A stretch of DNA of 47,011 bases from assembly GCA_964623265.1 (NCBI GenBank), contig CAZUTK010000015.1, positions 1 through 47,011 of the forward strand, read 5' to 3'. The notes below the pieces were generated by a model. It saw nothing but the letters and a program-made list of their open reading frames with translations, did no database searches and had not been told where the DNA came from. The position numbers and the translations under genes were made by a program. The DNA is from CAZUTK01 sp964623265 (GTDB taxonomy: Bacteria > Electryoneota > B3-LCP). Below, one piece after another: positions 1-7,293 of this stretch (positions within the stretch are counted from its first letter, which is position 1; each line of letters starts with the position of its first letter).

Positions 1-2
1 GT

Positions 3-974
3 TTCGGCTTGGGAGAGGTCAATTGGGGACCTGCGCATACGTTCGGCTATGGGTTGGTGAACACCATGATGTCCGTAGCCGGGTTGAATGTCTATTTATG
101 GGAAATCCCAGTGCCGGCGCTGCTGGCAATCTTCATCGGATTCGCGCTGAAGAATCATTTGAACAGGTGGGATCGAGCCTTTTTCGCCGCGATGATTCTC
201 GTCCCGATCGGATATTTATTTTATTATTTCCACGACTATTGCTTCGGTCCCCGTTATTATTACGTCATCACCCCGATGCTGATCTATTTCAGCATCAAAG
301 GGTTCGTCGCGCTGCAGCGGCGGCTCGATGCGAAATTTCCGGTTTCCCCGCTGTGGAGCCCGCGCGGTTGGATTGCTGCGGGGATCCTGCTGCTGGTATT
401 TCAGTTCGCCGTGGCGTTGCCCTTTCGCGCCTCGGTTTATGCCGACGGCTATTGGGGAACGGATGACGGTCCGAAGAAGGAAGCCGTCCGTTTGGGGGTG
501 CATAGGGCTGTTATTTTCATCGAAAATCATCCCTGGGAGATTCTCCAGACGAAGCTGCACAGCCTTGGTTTCAGGATGGGCGATTCTCATCGGATGCTGT
601 TTCTCATTACGCAGGATGGGCTGGATGAAGTTCTGGCGGGGATGGGTGTGACCGGGGAGGAACGCTGGAAGGAGCGTCCTGATTTAGGCGAATTGGCGAG
701 ACGCATCGCCGCCTGGAATGACGAATATCTGCGCTCCGGAAACCCGCCCCTCGACCCATGGTATGAGGAAGGGCGCTATACTTACTATTCCAACGGCGCC
801 CTACATCTGGATCCGCGGGAAAGGGACCCCGATCTTATCTTTGCCAGGGATTTGGGGGAACACAATCGCGCTCTGTTGGAAGCACATCCCGATCGAAAAG
901 CCTACCGCTATAGCTGGGATCCGCAGATGAAGCGATTCCGGCTGCTGCCCCTTAATCGAAGCTCGCAGAAATAA
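3..974 (+). CDS. GT39/PMT-like membrane glycosyltransferase, C-terminal part (5' end outside window)
   Basis: The reading frame is open from the first complete codon, so the start lies upstream of the window; the TTG at position 9 is probably internal. About 322 residues are visible. The first part has several hydrophobic segments and a short aromatic run FGPRYYY followed by a hydrophobic helix. This resembles the last membrane helices of polyprenol-phosphate-sugar dependent glycosyltransferases (PMT/ArnT type), which transfer sugars from a lipid carrier on the outer face of the inner membrane. From about residue 150 the protein is soluble and rich in Trp, Tyr and charged residues, probably an external domain. 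The catalytic acidic N-terminal loop is not in the window, so the family call is an inference. It is convergent with the ferritin-like gene 8 bp downstream. A second GT39 protein lies at 40783-42324. Confidence 0.6.
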   Translation, partial: FGLGEVNWGPAHTFGYGLVNTMMSVAGLNVYLWEIPVPALLAIFIGFALKNHLNRWDRAFFAAMILVPIGYLFYYFHDYCFGPRYYYVITPMLIYFSIKGFVALQRRLDAKFPVSPLWSPRGWIAAGILLLVFQFAVALPFRASVYADGYWGTDDGPKKEAVRLGVHRAVIFIENHPWEILQTKLHSLGFRMGDSHRMLFLITQDGLDEVLAGMGVTGEERWKERPDLGELARRIAAWNDEYLRSGNPPLDPWYEEGRYTYYSNGALHLDPRERDPDLIFARDLGEHNRALLEAHPDRKAYRYSWDPQMKRFRLLPLNRSSQK

Positions 975-982
975 CGCAGCGA

Positions 983-1189
983 TCACATTTCCTTCAAGAA
1001 ATGCCTGTCAATTTCTTCCTGGATCCGGCGCTGGTGTTTGCGTTCCTCTTCGGCTAAGAATTCGAACATTTTGCGGGCGCTTTCATCCTCCACGCTCTGC
1101 GCGGCTTTGACGTAAAATTCCTCCGCGCCGATCTCCCGTTTCATCGCCGTCTGCAGCGCTTCCAGCGGCGTCATAGAAGGATTCACCAT
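983..1189 (-). CDS. short ferritin-like (rubrerythrin-type) protein
   Basis: The protein has 68 residues and is almost entirely helical. It contains an E-x-x-A-x-x-F-Y helix (REIGAEEFYVKAA) and a second helix with EEERKH. These are the Glu and Glu-x-x-His ligand patterns of rubrerythrin/ferritin-like di-iron proteins. A full ferritin-like domain has four helices and about 140 residues; this is half of one, so a working site would need a dimer. The ATG at 1189 is preferred because GGAGGA lies 4 bases before it; an upstream in-frame GTG at 1201 would give 72 residues. It is last in a small minus-strand cluster after the NifU-like gene (38 bp from the GTG) and a broken rubredoxin. In rubrerythrin the ferritin-like and rubredoxin parts are one chain; here they are separate genes. 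A role in peroxide or iron handling is inferred. Confidence 0.7.
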   Translation of the reverse strand: MVNPSMTPLEALQTAMKREIGAEEFYVKAAQSVEDESARKMFEFLAEEERKHQRRIQEEIDRHFLKEM

Positions 1190-1239
1190 CGCTTCCTCCA
1201 CTGTATCAAAAACTCGTTTACAATCTCAGATCATTCTGT

Positions 1240-1638
1240 TCATTCTATTTCATCCTGCAAGGGATTTTGCCCTTCACTGCGCCATTTCGTGCTGCGAAGA
1301 ATCGAAACCGCGCGGTTCGCCTCGCGGTGAAAAGGATCGCTGGAATCGTGTACGTATTGCAGGATGTCATTTTCGGTGATGGACAGCGCCTCATCCAGCG
1401 ATTTGCCGATCAGCAGCTCGGTCAGAATGGAAAAAGCGGCGATGGCTTCGTATGCGCCGAAAGATTGGAATCGAGCCGCGCAGATGCGGCGGGCAGCGTC
1501 GAATTTGATCATCAGCTTGACGGCATCGCCGCGCCGGATATCCCCTGCTTCCAGGATGAGATCCGCGTCGGTGAGTTCGCCCTGATTGCGGGGGTTCAAG
1601 AAATGATCACGGATGCGTTCGGCTATGGATTCGCGCAT
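1240..1638 (-). CDS. NifU/IscU N-terminal domain protein lacking all three cluster cysteines
   Basis: This 132-residue protein follows the Fe-S scaffold fold: HFLNPRNQGEL at 12-22, DAD at 24-26, LTELLIGKSLDEALSI at 72-87 and DIL at 91-93. In working scaffolds three cysteines hold the nascent cluster, in the motifs CGD, GC and HC. Here the aligned positions read RGD (Arg36), GA (Ala62) and HR (Arg105). The Asp after the first site (Asp38) is kept. The only cysteine, Cys53, is not at a ligand position. The protein therefore cannot hold a cluster in the usual way, yet its reading frame and other conserved positions are intact. It may be a regulatory or structural relative of IscU, or bind metal differently. 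The ATG at 1638 lies 21 bp after the rubredoxin stop. The family call is firm; the function is unknown. Confidence 0.8.
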   Translation of the reverse strand: MRESIAERIRDHFLNPRNQGELTDADLILEAGDIRRGDAVKLMIKFDAARRICAARFQSFGAYEAIAAFSILTELLIGKSLDEALSITENDILQYVHDSSDPFHREANRAVSILRSTKWRSEGQNPLQDEIE

Positions 1639-1659
1639 TTTTTACCGGCGGCGAAGCGG

Positions 1660-1781
1660 CTACGCTGGCGATTCCACCTCCCGAAAACGATCGCTGGACG
1701 ACCCGCAGACCGGGCACTCTTCCGGAGGTGCATCGCCTTCGTGGTGTAGCCGCAGACGGAACAACGAAATTTCTTAATCAT
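1660..1781 (-). pseudogene. rubredoxin-like protein with single-base frameshift
   Basis: From the ATG at 1781 (preceded by GGGAAG) the frame reads MIKKFRCSVCGYT and then loses its frame. Adding one base in the following CC run restores EGDAPPEECPVCG and a stop at 1660-1662, for a total of 40 residues. The two CxxCG knuckles, Cys-x2-Cys-Gly-Tyr and Cys-Pro-x-Cys-Gly, are the iron ligands of rubredoxin, a small one-iron electron carrier. The spacing matches the rubredoxin-like tail of rubrerythrin. The 122-bp length is one base short of a whole number of codons, as expected for a one-base loss. This could be a sequencing error in a short C run (an intact gene) or a true lesion. It heads the three-gene cluster with the NifU-like and ferritin-like genes. 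Confidence 0.75.
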
Positions 1782-1876
1782 GGTCTTCCCGTAAAGCATC
1801 GGCAAACTGCTCAACAGAATGCAAAAACATTCCTTTTTCTGAGCGGACTGGGACATGATTTGAATTGTTTTATGTG

Positions 1877-1905
1877 CTATTATTCACAATGGTTTGTAAA
1901 ACCAA
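1877..1905 (-). promoter_or_regulatory. possible promoter for the rubredoxin/NifU-like/ferritin-like cluster
   Basis: Read on the minus strand, TTGGTT (1900-1905) and TAATAG (1877-1882) are separated by 17 bp, in the AT-rich gap upstream of the rubredoxin ATG. A small inverted repeat, TGGTTT-GTA-AAACCA at 1890-1904, overlaps the -35 element and could be an operator. Both elements are weak matches. Confidence 0.3.
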
Positions 1906-1935
1906 TTTTGCGAGGTGCGCGAATTGGGCATCGAA

Positions 1936-1955
1936 CTGCCTTAAAAATGAGGCAG
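1936..1955 (-). terminator. weak hairpin after the response-regulator gene
   Basis: CTGCCT (1936-1941) and AGGCAG (1950-1955) form a 6-bp stem with an 8-base loop, starting 5 bp beyond the stop of the sigma-54 regulator. There is no clear U-run on the minus strand, so this may be only a weak or factor-assisted terminator. Confidence 0.35.
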
Positions 1956-1959
1956 GATT

Positions 1960-3354
1960 TTAATGCGGTTTGAAATCTTCCGATTTCAGCCCGTGCCGCT
2001 GCATCAAACGCTGGAAGCCCGAACGTTCCAAGCCGGCTTCCCGGGCGCTGCGGGAGACGTTGCCTTGAAAGCGTGTCAACAGGTGAGTCAGATATTCCTT
2101 TTCGAAGCGCGCAACCATTCTCGCTTTACTCTCGCGAAAACCCGCTGCCGGTTCATGAAATAGATGTTGCGGTTGGGGAGTCAGTGAGGAGATGGAACGC
2201 GGCAGGTGTGCCAGCGTCAGAGTCCGGCTCTCCTCCAGGATCACCAGCCGTTCGATCAAGTTACGCAGCTCTCGGACGTTTCCCGGCCAGGGATAGCGCA
2301 TCAGAGCCGACATGGCTTCTTCGTCCACTTCCATCATCGGCTTGGATAAATCCTGAGTGAATTCTCGGATGAATTCCCGCACCAGCAACGGGATGTCCTC
2401 CACCCGCTCCTGCAATCGCGGCATCCGCAGAGGTACCACGGCGAGGCGAAAGTAGAGGTCTTCCCGAAAACGCCCCTGGAGGATCTCCTGTTGGAGATCG
2501 CGGTGAGTTGCGGCGATGACTCGCACATCAATGGGGATGTCCCGATGGCCGCCCAGACGACGGATCACCCTCTCCTGTAAGACGCGCAACAGCTTCGATT
2601 GCAATTTGACCGACATATCGCCGATCTCATCGAGGAACAGAGTCCCCCCTGAAGCGATCTCGATTAATCCTGCGGTGGATTTTTTGGCATCGGTGAACGC
2701 GCCCCGCTCATATCCGAACAGCTCGCTTTCCAGCAGGGTTTCCTGAATGGCGGTGCAGTTGAGCGCGACAAAGGGTCCGGCGGAGCGAGCGGAGAGCTTA
2801 TGGATGGCTCGAGCTGCGAGCTCTTTTCCCGTGCCGGATTCACCGGTGATGAGAACTGTCGCCGAGGGACTTTTGGCAATTTTGGTGATGGTGCGGAGGA
2901 CCGTCCGGATCGCAGGGCTTTCGCCGATCATTCCCCCGAATCCCGGTTCCGCGGCTTGCCGCTGCAGAACATGCACCTGACGGCGCAGAGAAATGACTTC
3001 AGAAATATGTTCGATGATGTGTTCCAGCTCGGCGATCTCGAACGGTTTGCTGATATAGTCGTAGGCGCCCAGTTTCATCGCCCTTACGGCGGATTTCACG
3101 TCCCCATACGCTGTGATCATCACGACAGGCGGCGGTTCGTCGAAGGATTGAATGCTGCTGAGCGCACTAAGCCCGTCCATGCCGGGCAGATTGATGTCGA
3201 GAATTACGAGATCCACGGCGGTTTGCGCGATCTTCGCCAAGGCTTCTTCTGCGCTGGCGACGCTTTCCACAACGTGACCTCGTTTGTGCAGAGATCCACC
3301 CAGAAAGCGGCGGATATTCGGTTCGTCGTCTACGAGCAGGATATTCATCTTCAT
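1960..3354 (-). CDS. sigma-54 dependent response regulator, NtrC/AtoC family
   Basis: The 464-residue protein has the three NtrC parts in order. The receiver (about 1-120) has acidic pocket Asp9/Asp10, phospho-acceptor Asp53 and Lys103. The AAA+ domain (about 140-370) has Walker A GESGTGKE at 171-178 and Walker B LDEIGD at 241-246. The C-terminus (about 420-464) is a Fis-type helix-turn-helix. The loop that touches sigma-54 reads GAFTDA at 218-223 in place of the classical GAFTGA; this variant is also found in other family members. The start overlaps the stop of the kinase gene by 4 bp, so the two are translationally coupled and form a cognate pair. Its target promoters cannot be named from the window. 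The gene closes a long minus-strand array and is followed by a weak hairpin. Confidence 0.93.
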   Translation of the reverse strand: MKMNILLVDDEPNIRRFLGGSLHKRGHVVESVASAEEALAKIAQTAVDLVILDINLPGMDGLSALSSIQSFDEPPPVVMITAYGDVKSAVRAMKLGAYDYISKPFEIAELEHIIEHISEVISLRRQVHVLQRQAAEPGFGGMIGESPAIRTVLRTITKIAKSPSATVLITGESGTGKELAARAIHKLSARSAGPFVALNCTAIQETLLESELFGYERGAFTDAKKSTAGLIEIASGGTLFLDEIGDMSVKLQSKLLRVLQERVIRRLGGHRDIPIDVRVIAATHRDLQQEILQGRFREDLYFRLAVVPLRMPRLQERVEDIPLLVREFIREFTQDLSKPMMEVDEEAMSALMRYPWPGNVRELRNLIERLVILEESRTLTLAHLPRSISSLTPQPQHLFHEPAAGFRESKARMVARFEKEYLTHLLTRFQGNVSRSAREAGLERSGFQRLMQRHGLKSEDFKPH

Positions 3355-4430
3355 GGGGGCGTTGGCTGTGCAGACAGAGGGAGAAAAATGTTGACGAGCG
3401 CTCCCAATTCGGGCGGACTTTCCACCCAGATGGCGCCGCCATGCTCCGCAATGATCTTGCTGGAAACCGCCAGTCCCACTCCGCTGCCGGACGGCTTGGT
3501 GGAGAAGAACATATCGAACAGTTTATCCTTGTTTTCCTGGGGAAATCCTTTGCCGGTATCCTGGACGGTCACCAGGATCCCGGCTTGGCCGCCGTGAATC
3601 AGCCGGTCCGCCCGGATGCGCAATTCCCCTCCTTCCGGCATCGCTTGCAAAGCATTCAACAGGATATTCAAAATGACCTGCAGCAGTTGATCGCCGTTCC
3701 CGTTTACGGGCGGCAAGTCGGAGCTGATGTTCAGCTTGATTTCGACGTTCTGTTTCTGCGCCTGCTTGCGGATGAAGAAAAGCGCTCTCGTGAACAGGTC
3801 GGAAACTTGGATGGGTGCGCGTTTTTCTTCCTTGCGTTTTGTGAAATCAAGCAACTGTTTCAGAACGTCATCCAGACGTCGGACATCCTGGATAATGGCT
3901 TCCAGTGACTCCTTTTGTCGGGCATCCTGAGCGTCCTCAAGCAGTGCGCCGATTCCCAGTCGGATGCCTGTCAAGGGGTTGCGGATTTCGTGTGCGATGA
4001 CGGTGGAGAGCTGTCCGATCGCCGCCAATTTTTCCGAGTGCAGCAGTTGCCTCTCGAAGCGTCTCCTTTCCGTGATCTCGCGAGTAATCTCGATCACTCC
4101 GATAATCTCCCCAGCGGGAGTTCTCAGCGGATAGTGCGCCTGTTCATACTCCTTATTCTGGTCGTCCTCGATTTTCGCGAATTCGACCCGTTGCGATATT
4201 CCTTTTTCGACGACGGTGCGAAAGGCGCAATGAGTGCAAGGGGCGAGCTTGCCGCCCAGTTCCGAGAAACAGAGCTTGCCGATGACATCTTGACACCGCT
4301 TGCCGTGTTGTTTTTCTGCCGCCTTGTTGATGTAGAGGATCTCGTATTTCGGCGAGATGATCTTGATGGCATCTTCGATGGCGTCAATGGTGCCTTGAAA
4401 CAGGGCGTGGAGTTCATCCGGGGAGAGCAT
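3351..4430 (-). CDS. PAS-domain sensor histidine kinase (soluble)
   Basis: The 359-residue protein has an N-terminal PAS domain (about 5-120), a HisKA dimerisation domain with phospho-acceptor His147 in AHEIRNPL, and a HATPase domain (about 225-350). The HATPase domain has the N-box NILLNAL, the G1 box DTGKGF and the G2 box GSGVGLA. No membrane helix is present, so it senses in the cytoplasm. The PAS domain carries three cysteines, Cys54, Cys65 and Cys68, the last two as PCTHC. This arrangement occurs in PAS domains suspected of binding a metal or Fe-S cluster, so a redox or metal signal is possible (inference). The end overlaps the start of the NtrC-type regulator by 4 bp. Upstream by 12 bp is the endonuclease IV gene, which is co-oriented. 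Confidence 0.92.
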   Translation of the reverse strand: MLSPDELHALFQGTIDAIEDAIKIISPKYEILYINKAAEKQHGKRCQDVIGKLCFSELGGKLAPCTHCAFRTVVEKGISQRVEFAKIEDDQNKEYEQAHYPLRTPAGEIIGVIEITREITERRRFERQLLHSEKLAAIGQLSTVIAHEIRNPLTGIRLGIGALLEDAQDARQKESLEAIIQDVRRLDDVLKQLLDFTKRKEEKRAPIQVSDLFTRALFFIRKQAQKQNVEIKLNISSDLPPVNGNGDQLLQVILNILLNALQAMPEGGELRIRADRLIHGGQAGILVTVQDTGKGFPQENKDKLFDMFFSTKPSGSGVGLAVSSKIIAEHGGAIWVESPPELGALVNIFLPLSAQPTPP

Positions 4431-4442
4431 GGCGGCGATGTT

Positions 4443-5279
4443 TTAGAGAAGCGTTCGGAGCAGCTTGAGATTTCGCGCGAAATCTTCCATATCCCCGGGG
4501 GTCTCGAGGATGCCGGGCAGATCTGCAAAGCGGGGATCCTGCAGCAGCCAGCGGAAAAGATCCGGTCCCAGAAGGCCTTCACCGATGTGATGGTGGCGAT
4601 CCATGCGGCTTCCCAGGGTTTTCTTAGTGTCGTTGAGATGGAAGACCTTTAGATTTTCCAACCCGATGACGTCGTCGAATCGCTTCCAGGTGTCCTGGTA
4701 TCCTTGAGGATCCTTCAGGTCGTAGCCGGCGGAATACAGATGGCAGGTGTCCGCGCAGATTCCGACCCGGTGGCGGGCGGTCACTTTTTCCCGCATCGAG
4801 GCGAGTTGTTCGAAAGTGTATCCCAGATTGCTGCCCTGCCCCGCGGTCGTCTCCAGCAGCGTCATCGCCTTGCAACCCGGAAGCCGCTCGTGAATCTCGT
4901 TCAAGCTCTCGGCGATGCGTTCGATCCCCCACGTTTCGCCTCGATCGAGATGGGAACCCGGATGCGTGACCACATAAGGGATCCCCAGCTGGTCGGCTCG
5001 TACCAGTTCATCGGTGAAGCCGTCCAGCGATTTTTTCAGGTTCGCCGGGTCCGGTGCGCACAGGTTGATCAGATAGGAATCGTGAATCACCACCTGGCGG
5101 ATGCCGGATTTCGCCAGATTCGCCTTGTATTCGGCGATGGCTTCCGGCGTATAGGGCTTCGCCTGCCATTGCACCTGGTTTTTCGAGAAGATCTGGATGG
5201 CGTCGCAGCCGATCGCTCGTCCGTTCAAGGGAGCCTTCTGGATGCCGCCCGAAATGGATACATGAGCGCCGAGAATCAT
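4443..5279 (-). CDS. nfo: endonuclease IV (AP endonuclease)
   Basis: This 278-residue protein is full length for the xylose-isomerase-fold endonuclease IV family, which cuts the backbone 5' to abasic sites during base excision repair. It uses three zinc ions held by His, Asp and Glu residues. Family signatures in order are GAHVSISGG at the start, VIHDSYLIN, THPGSHL, LETTAGQGSNLG, GICADTCHLYSAGYD, FHLNDTKKTLGSRMDRHHHIGEG and ILETPGD near the end. All the metal-binding motifs appear intact. The ATG at 5279 is chosen because it forms a 4-bp ATGA overlap with the nuoI stop; a GTG 9 bp upstream is the alternative. Placement between nuoI and a two-component pair is unusual but close spacing argues for co-transcription. 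Confidence 0.95.
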   Translation of the reverse strand: MILGAHVSISGGIQKAPLNGRAIGCDAIQIFSKNQVQWQAKPYTPEAIAEYKANLAKSGIRQVVIHDSYLINLCAPDPANLKKSLDGFTDELVRADQLGIPYVVTHPGSHLDRGETWGIERIAESLNEIHERLPGCKAMTLLETTAGQGSNLGYTFEQLASMREKVTARHRVGICADTCHLYSAGYDLKDPQGYQDTWKRFDDVIGLENLKVFHLNDTKKTLGSRMDRHHHIGEGLLGPDLFRWLLQDPRFADLPGILETPGDMEDFARNLKLLRTLL

Positions 5280-5872
5280 CTCATCCACCAGATCGGAGGA
5301 GCGAATTCCGGCGGCGCGCCCGGACCCTTGATGTCCCGCATCAAATACTCCTTATCATAGACCATCCGGGTTCGATCCCAATCGGCTAATTCCATCACCT
5401 GCGTGTCCATCCGAATCGCGTCGCAGGGACAGGCTTCCACACAGTATCCGCAGAAGCAGCAGCGCAGAATGTCAATCTCATACCGGCGGGGGTGTTTTTC
5501 CACTTTGGGATCAGGGTGTTCTTCCGGAACGATGTAAATGCAGTTCGTCGGGCAGATCGTTTCGCAGAGCATGCAGGCGGTGCAGCGTTCCGAACCGTCC
5601 TCTTTTTTCGTCAGGCGGTGTCTGCCTCGATAGCGGCGGTGAATCGGGCGGCGTTCTTCCGGATACTGGTACGTCACCGCGCCCCTCTTGTCTTTCGCCA
5701 GACCGACCAGATGCAGGGTGTGGATGGTCATATTGCGGATGAAGTGCCAGGTGGTGATGCCCAGACCTCGGACGACTTCCGGATAATATAACTTTTCCCA
5801 GAGCCCCATCCGCACTTCCTGCACGGCGGTTTTATAGTTTACGGGCAGTCGGGTGTAGTCAACCTTAGTCAT
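5276..5872 (-). CDS. nuoI: NADH-quinone oxidoreductase subunit I (8Fe-ferredoxin type)
   Basis: The protein has 198 residues from the ATG at 5872 (MTKVDYTRL). It carries two 4Fe-4S motifs, CTACMLCETICP and CCFCGYCVEACP, the N6a and N6b clusters that pass electrons from the peripheral arm of complex I to NuoB. Between start and first motif is an amphipathic region with RGAVTYQYPEERRPI and the HRLT stretch typical of NuoI. The start overlaps the end of the CDF gene by 8 bp and the end overlaps nfo by 4 bp. It is therefore more than 3.7 kb away from nuoH, separated by two SGNH hydrolases, an EamA protein and a metal exporter. An in-frame start further upstream (5929) would put 19 extra, basic residues inside the CDF gene and is less likely. 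Confidence 0.93.
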   Translation of the reverse strand: MTKVDYTRLPVNYKTAVQEVRMGLWEKLYYPEVVRGLGITTWHFIRNMTIHTLHLVGLAKDKRGAVTYQYPEERRPIHRRYRGRHRLTKKEDGSERCTACMLCETICPTNCIYIVPEEHPDPKVEKHPRRYEIDILRCCFCGYCVEACPCDAIRMDTQVMELADWDRTRMVYDKEYLMRDIKGPGAPPEFAPPIWWMR

Positions 5873-6821
5873 AGCGGACTTCCGTTTGTTCCCTGCAGTT
5901 TTTCTGTCCCTTCTGTGAGGCGACCTCAAATTGAAAATTGGTATGCCGTATGGCGAATTCCTGACTCAGCACTTTCTCAAGGTGATGGCGGATGCTCTGA
6001 ATGGCGCTTAAAGGCTGATCCGGCACTTCGATGTGCGCTGTCAATGCATTCATCCCGGAGGTGATGGACCAGATATGCAGATCGTGCACATGGATAACGC
6101 CGTCCACCCGCGACAATACCTCCCCCACCTTTTCCAGTGAGATCCCCCGCGGAGTGGATTCGAGGAGGATGGATATGGATTGCCGGGTCAAATCGAATGC
6201 CCAGACCAGGATCAAGCCGCAAATCATGATGGATAGCAGCGGATCAATCCAGAGTTCCCCTGTGATGCGGATGAACAACGCTCCGAAAACCACCGCAACC
6301 GATGAGATGGTATCTCCTAGTAGATGCAGGAAAGCGGAACGCACATTCAGATCGTGGCTGTGCCCGACCTTCCAGAGGATGCCGGCGGATACAAGGTTCA
6401 CCGCCAAACCGATCAGAGCGATGATGAACATTTCCAGAGTGGCGATCGGCTTGGGATGTAAGAATCGCTGAACCGCTTCCCACGAAATGAAAAGGGTGAA
6501 AACAATCAGAGTCAGAACATTGATTAAAGACGCTAAAATCTCGACGCGGTACAAACCATAGGTGCGTTCTGGCAGACTCGGGCGGCGGGCGATGTAGATC
6601 GCCGCAAGGCTGATCAAGAGCGCTCCGAAATGGGTCAGCATGTGCGCGGCATCGGACAGAAGAGCCAAGCTTCCGGAAAGCCAGCCGAAAACTGCTTCCA
6701 GTATCGCCGTCGCGCCCGTCAGCGCGATGACCCATTTCAATCTGGCTTTCTCTGCCCGTTTTTCGTATTCGGGATGGTTGGAGTTCCCGTTATGATTGTG
6801 ATAACAGCTTTCTCGCGTCAA
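5865..6821 (-). CDS. cation diffusion facilitator (CzcD/ZitB-like metal exporter)
   Basis: The 318-residue protein has a His-rich N-terminus (HNHNGNSNH), six expected membrane helices and a C-terminal cytoplasmic domain with HVHDLHIWSI, a CDF signature. CDF exporters move Zn2+, Co2+ or related ions out of the cytoplasm in exchange for protons. The transport site is normally HxxxD in helix 2 and HxxxD in helix 5. Helix 5 here has His166-x3-Asp170. Helix 2 reads SDAAHMLTH, giving His60-x3-His64, so the Asp is replaced by His. A changed site of this kind could alter metal choice (inference). The gene lies between the EamA gene (19 bp upstream) and nuoI (8-bp overlap), so it appears to be co-transcribed. 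No metal-responsive site is evident. Confidence 0.9.
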   Translation of the reverse strand: MTRESCYHNHNGNSNHPEYEKRAEKARLKWVIALTGATAILEAVFGWLSGSLALLSDAAHMLTHFGALLISLAAIYIARRPSLPERTYGLYRVEILASLINVLTLIVFTLFISWEAVQRFLHPKPIATLEMFIIALIGLAVNLVSAGILWKVGHSHDLNVRSAFLHLLGDTISSVAVVFGALFIRITGELWIDPLLSIMICGLILVWAFDLTRQSISILLESTPRGISLEKVGEVLSRVDGVIHVHDLHIWSITSGMNALTAHIEVPDQPLSAIQSIRHHLEKVLSQEFAIRHTNFQFEVASQKGQKNCREQTEVRYD

Positions 6822-6840
6822 TTTCTCTTCGTTTCAAATT

Positions 6841-7278
6841 TCAGGATACGAGATACGCTCCGATGGTGATTAAAACAGCACCCGCGATCACGCGGTACAG
6901 GTCGGCGCCCATAGGAATTTCCCGAAAGAGCAGCGTCACCAGGATCACCGCGATCAGCGTGTTGGTGTTGTACAGCGGCACCACCTGACTCATATTGCCG
7001 CCGGATCGCACCGCCGCCAGCGCAAAGATATTGCCCAGCGCCCAGATGATCCCGATCGCGAAAGAGAGCGCATAAGCCGGAATCCTATCCCCGCTGAACG
7101 GCACGGACGACATCCGGTCGTAAATCAGCATCGCCGCCAGGATGCCCAGAGCGATGAACAGATTCGCGCGGGAAACTTCGAGCCCAAGGTAGCGCCGATC
7201 CACCGCCAATTTCACCAATACGGCGTTAAAACCCCAGAACAGAGCAGCGAACAGAGCGTAGAGAACCCAGCGTTGCAT
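6841..7278 (-). CDS. EamA/DMT-family half-size transporter
   Basis: The 145-residue protein has about five hydrophobic helices, beginning WVLYALFAALFWGFNAVLVKLA, split here as WVLYALFAALFW and GFNAVLVK, the typical opening of an EamA domain. Near the end is a PLYNTNTLIAVIL segment followed by the usual final helix GAVLITIGAYL. Full EamA transporters have two such domains (about 300 residues); this has one and would need to dimerise, as small multidrug-resistance proteins do. Substrate cannot be told from sequence. It sits 15 bp after the first SGNH hydrolase and 19 bp before the CDF exporter, all on minus. Confidence 0.85.
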   Translation of the reverse strand: MQRWVLYALFAALFWGFNAVLVKLAVDRRYLGLEVSRANLFIALGILAAMLIYDRMSSVPFSGDRIPAYALSFAIGIIWALGNIFALAAVRSGGNMSQVVPLYNTNTLIAVILVTLLFREIPMGADLYRVIAGAVLITIGAYLVS

Positions 7279-7293
7279 TATGCTTCTGTCATT

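Noticed and set aside
1890..1904. TGGTTT-GTA-AAACCA inverted repeat
   Set aside because: Short and common in AT-rich DNA; kept only as a remark with the nearby promoter candidate, not as an operator.
2800..3597. 265-codon plus frame opposite the regulator and kinase genes
   Set aside because: It lies wholly across two certain minus-strand genes and shows no domain.
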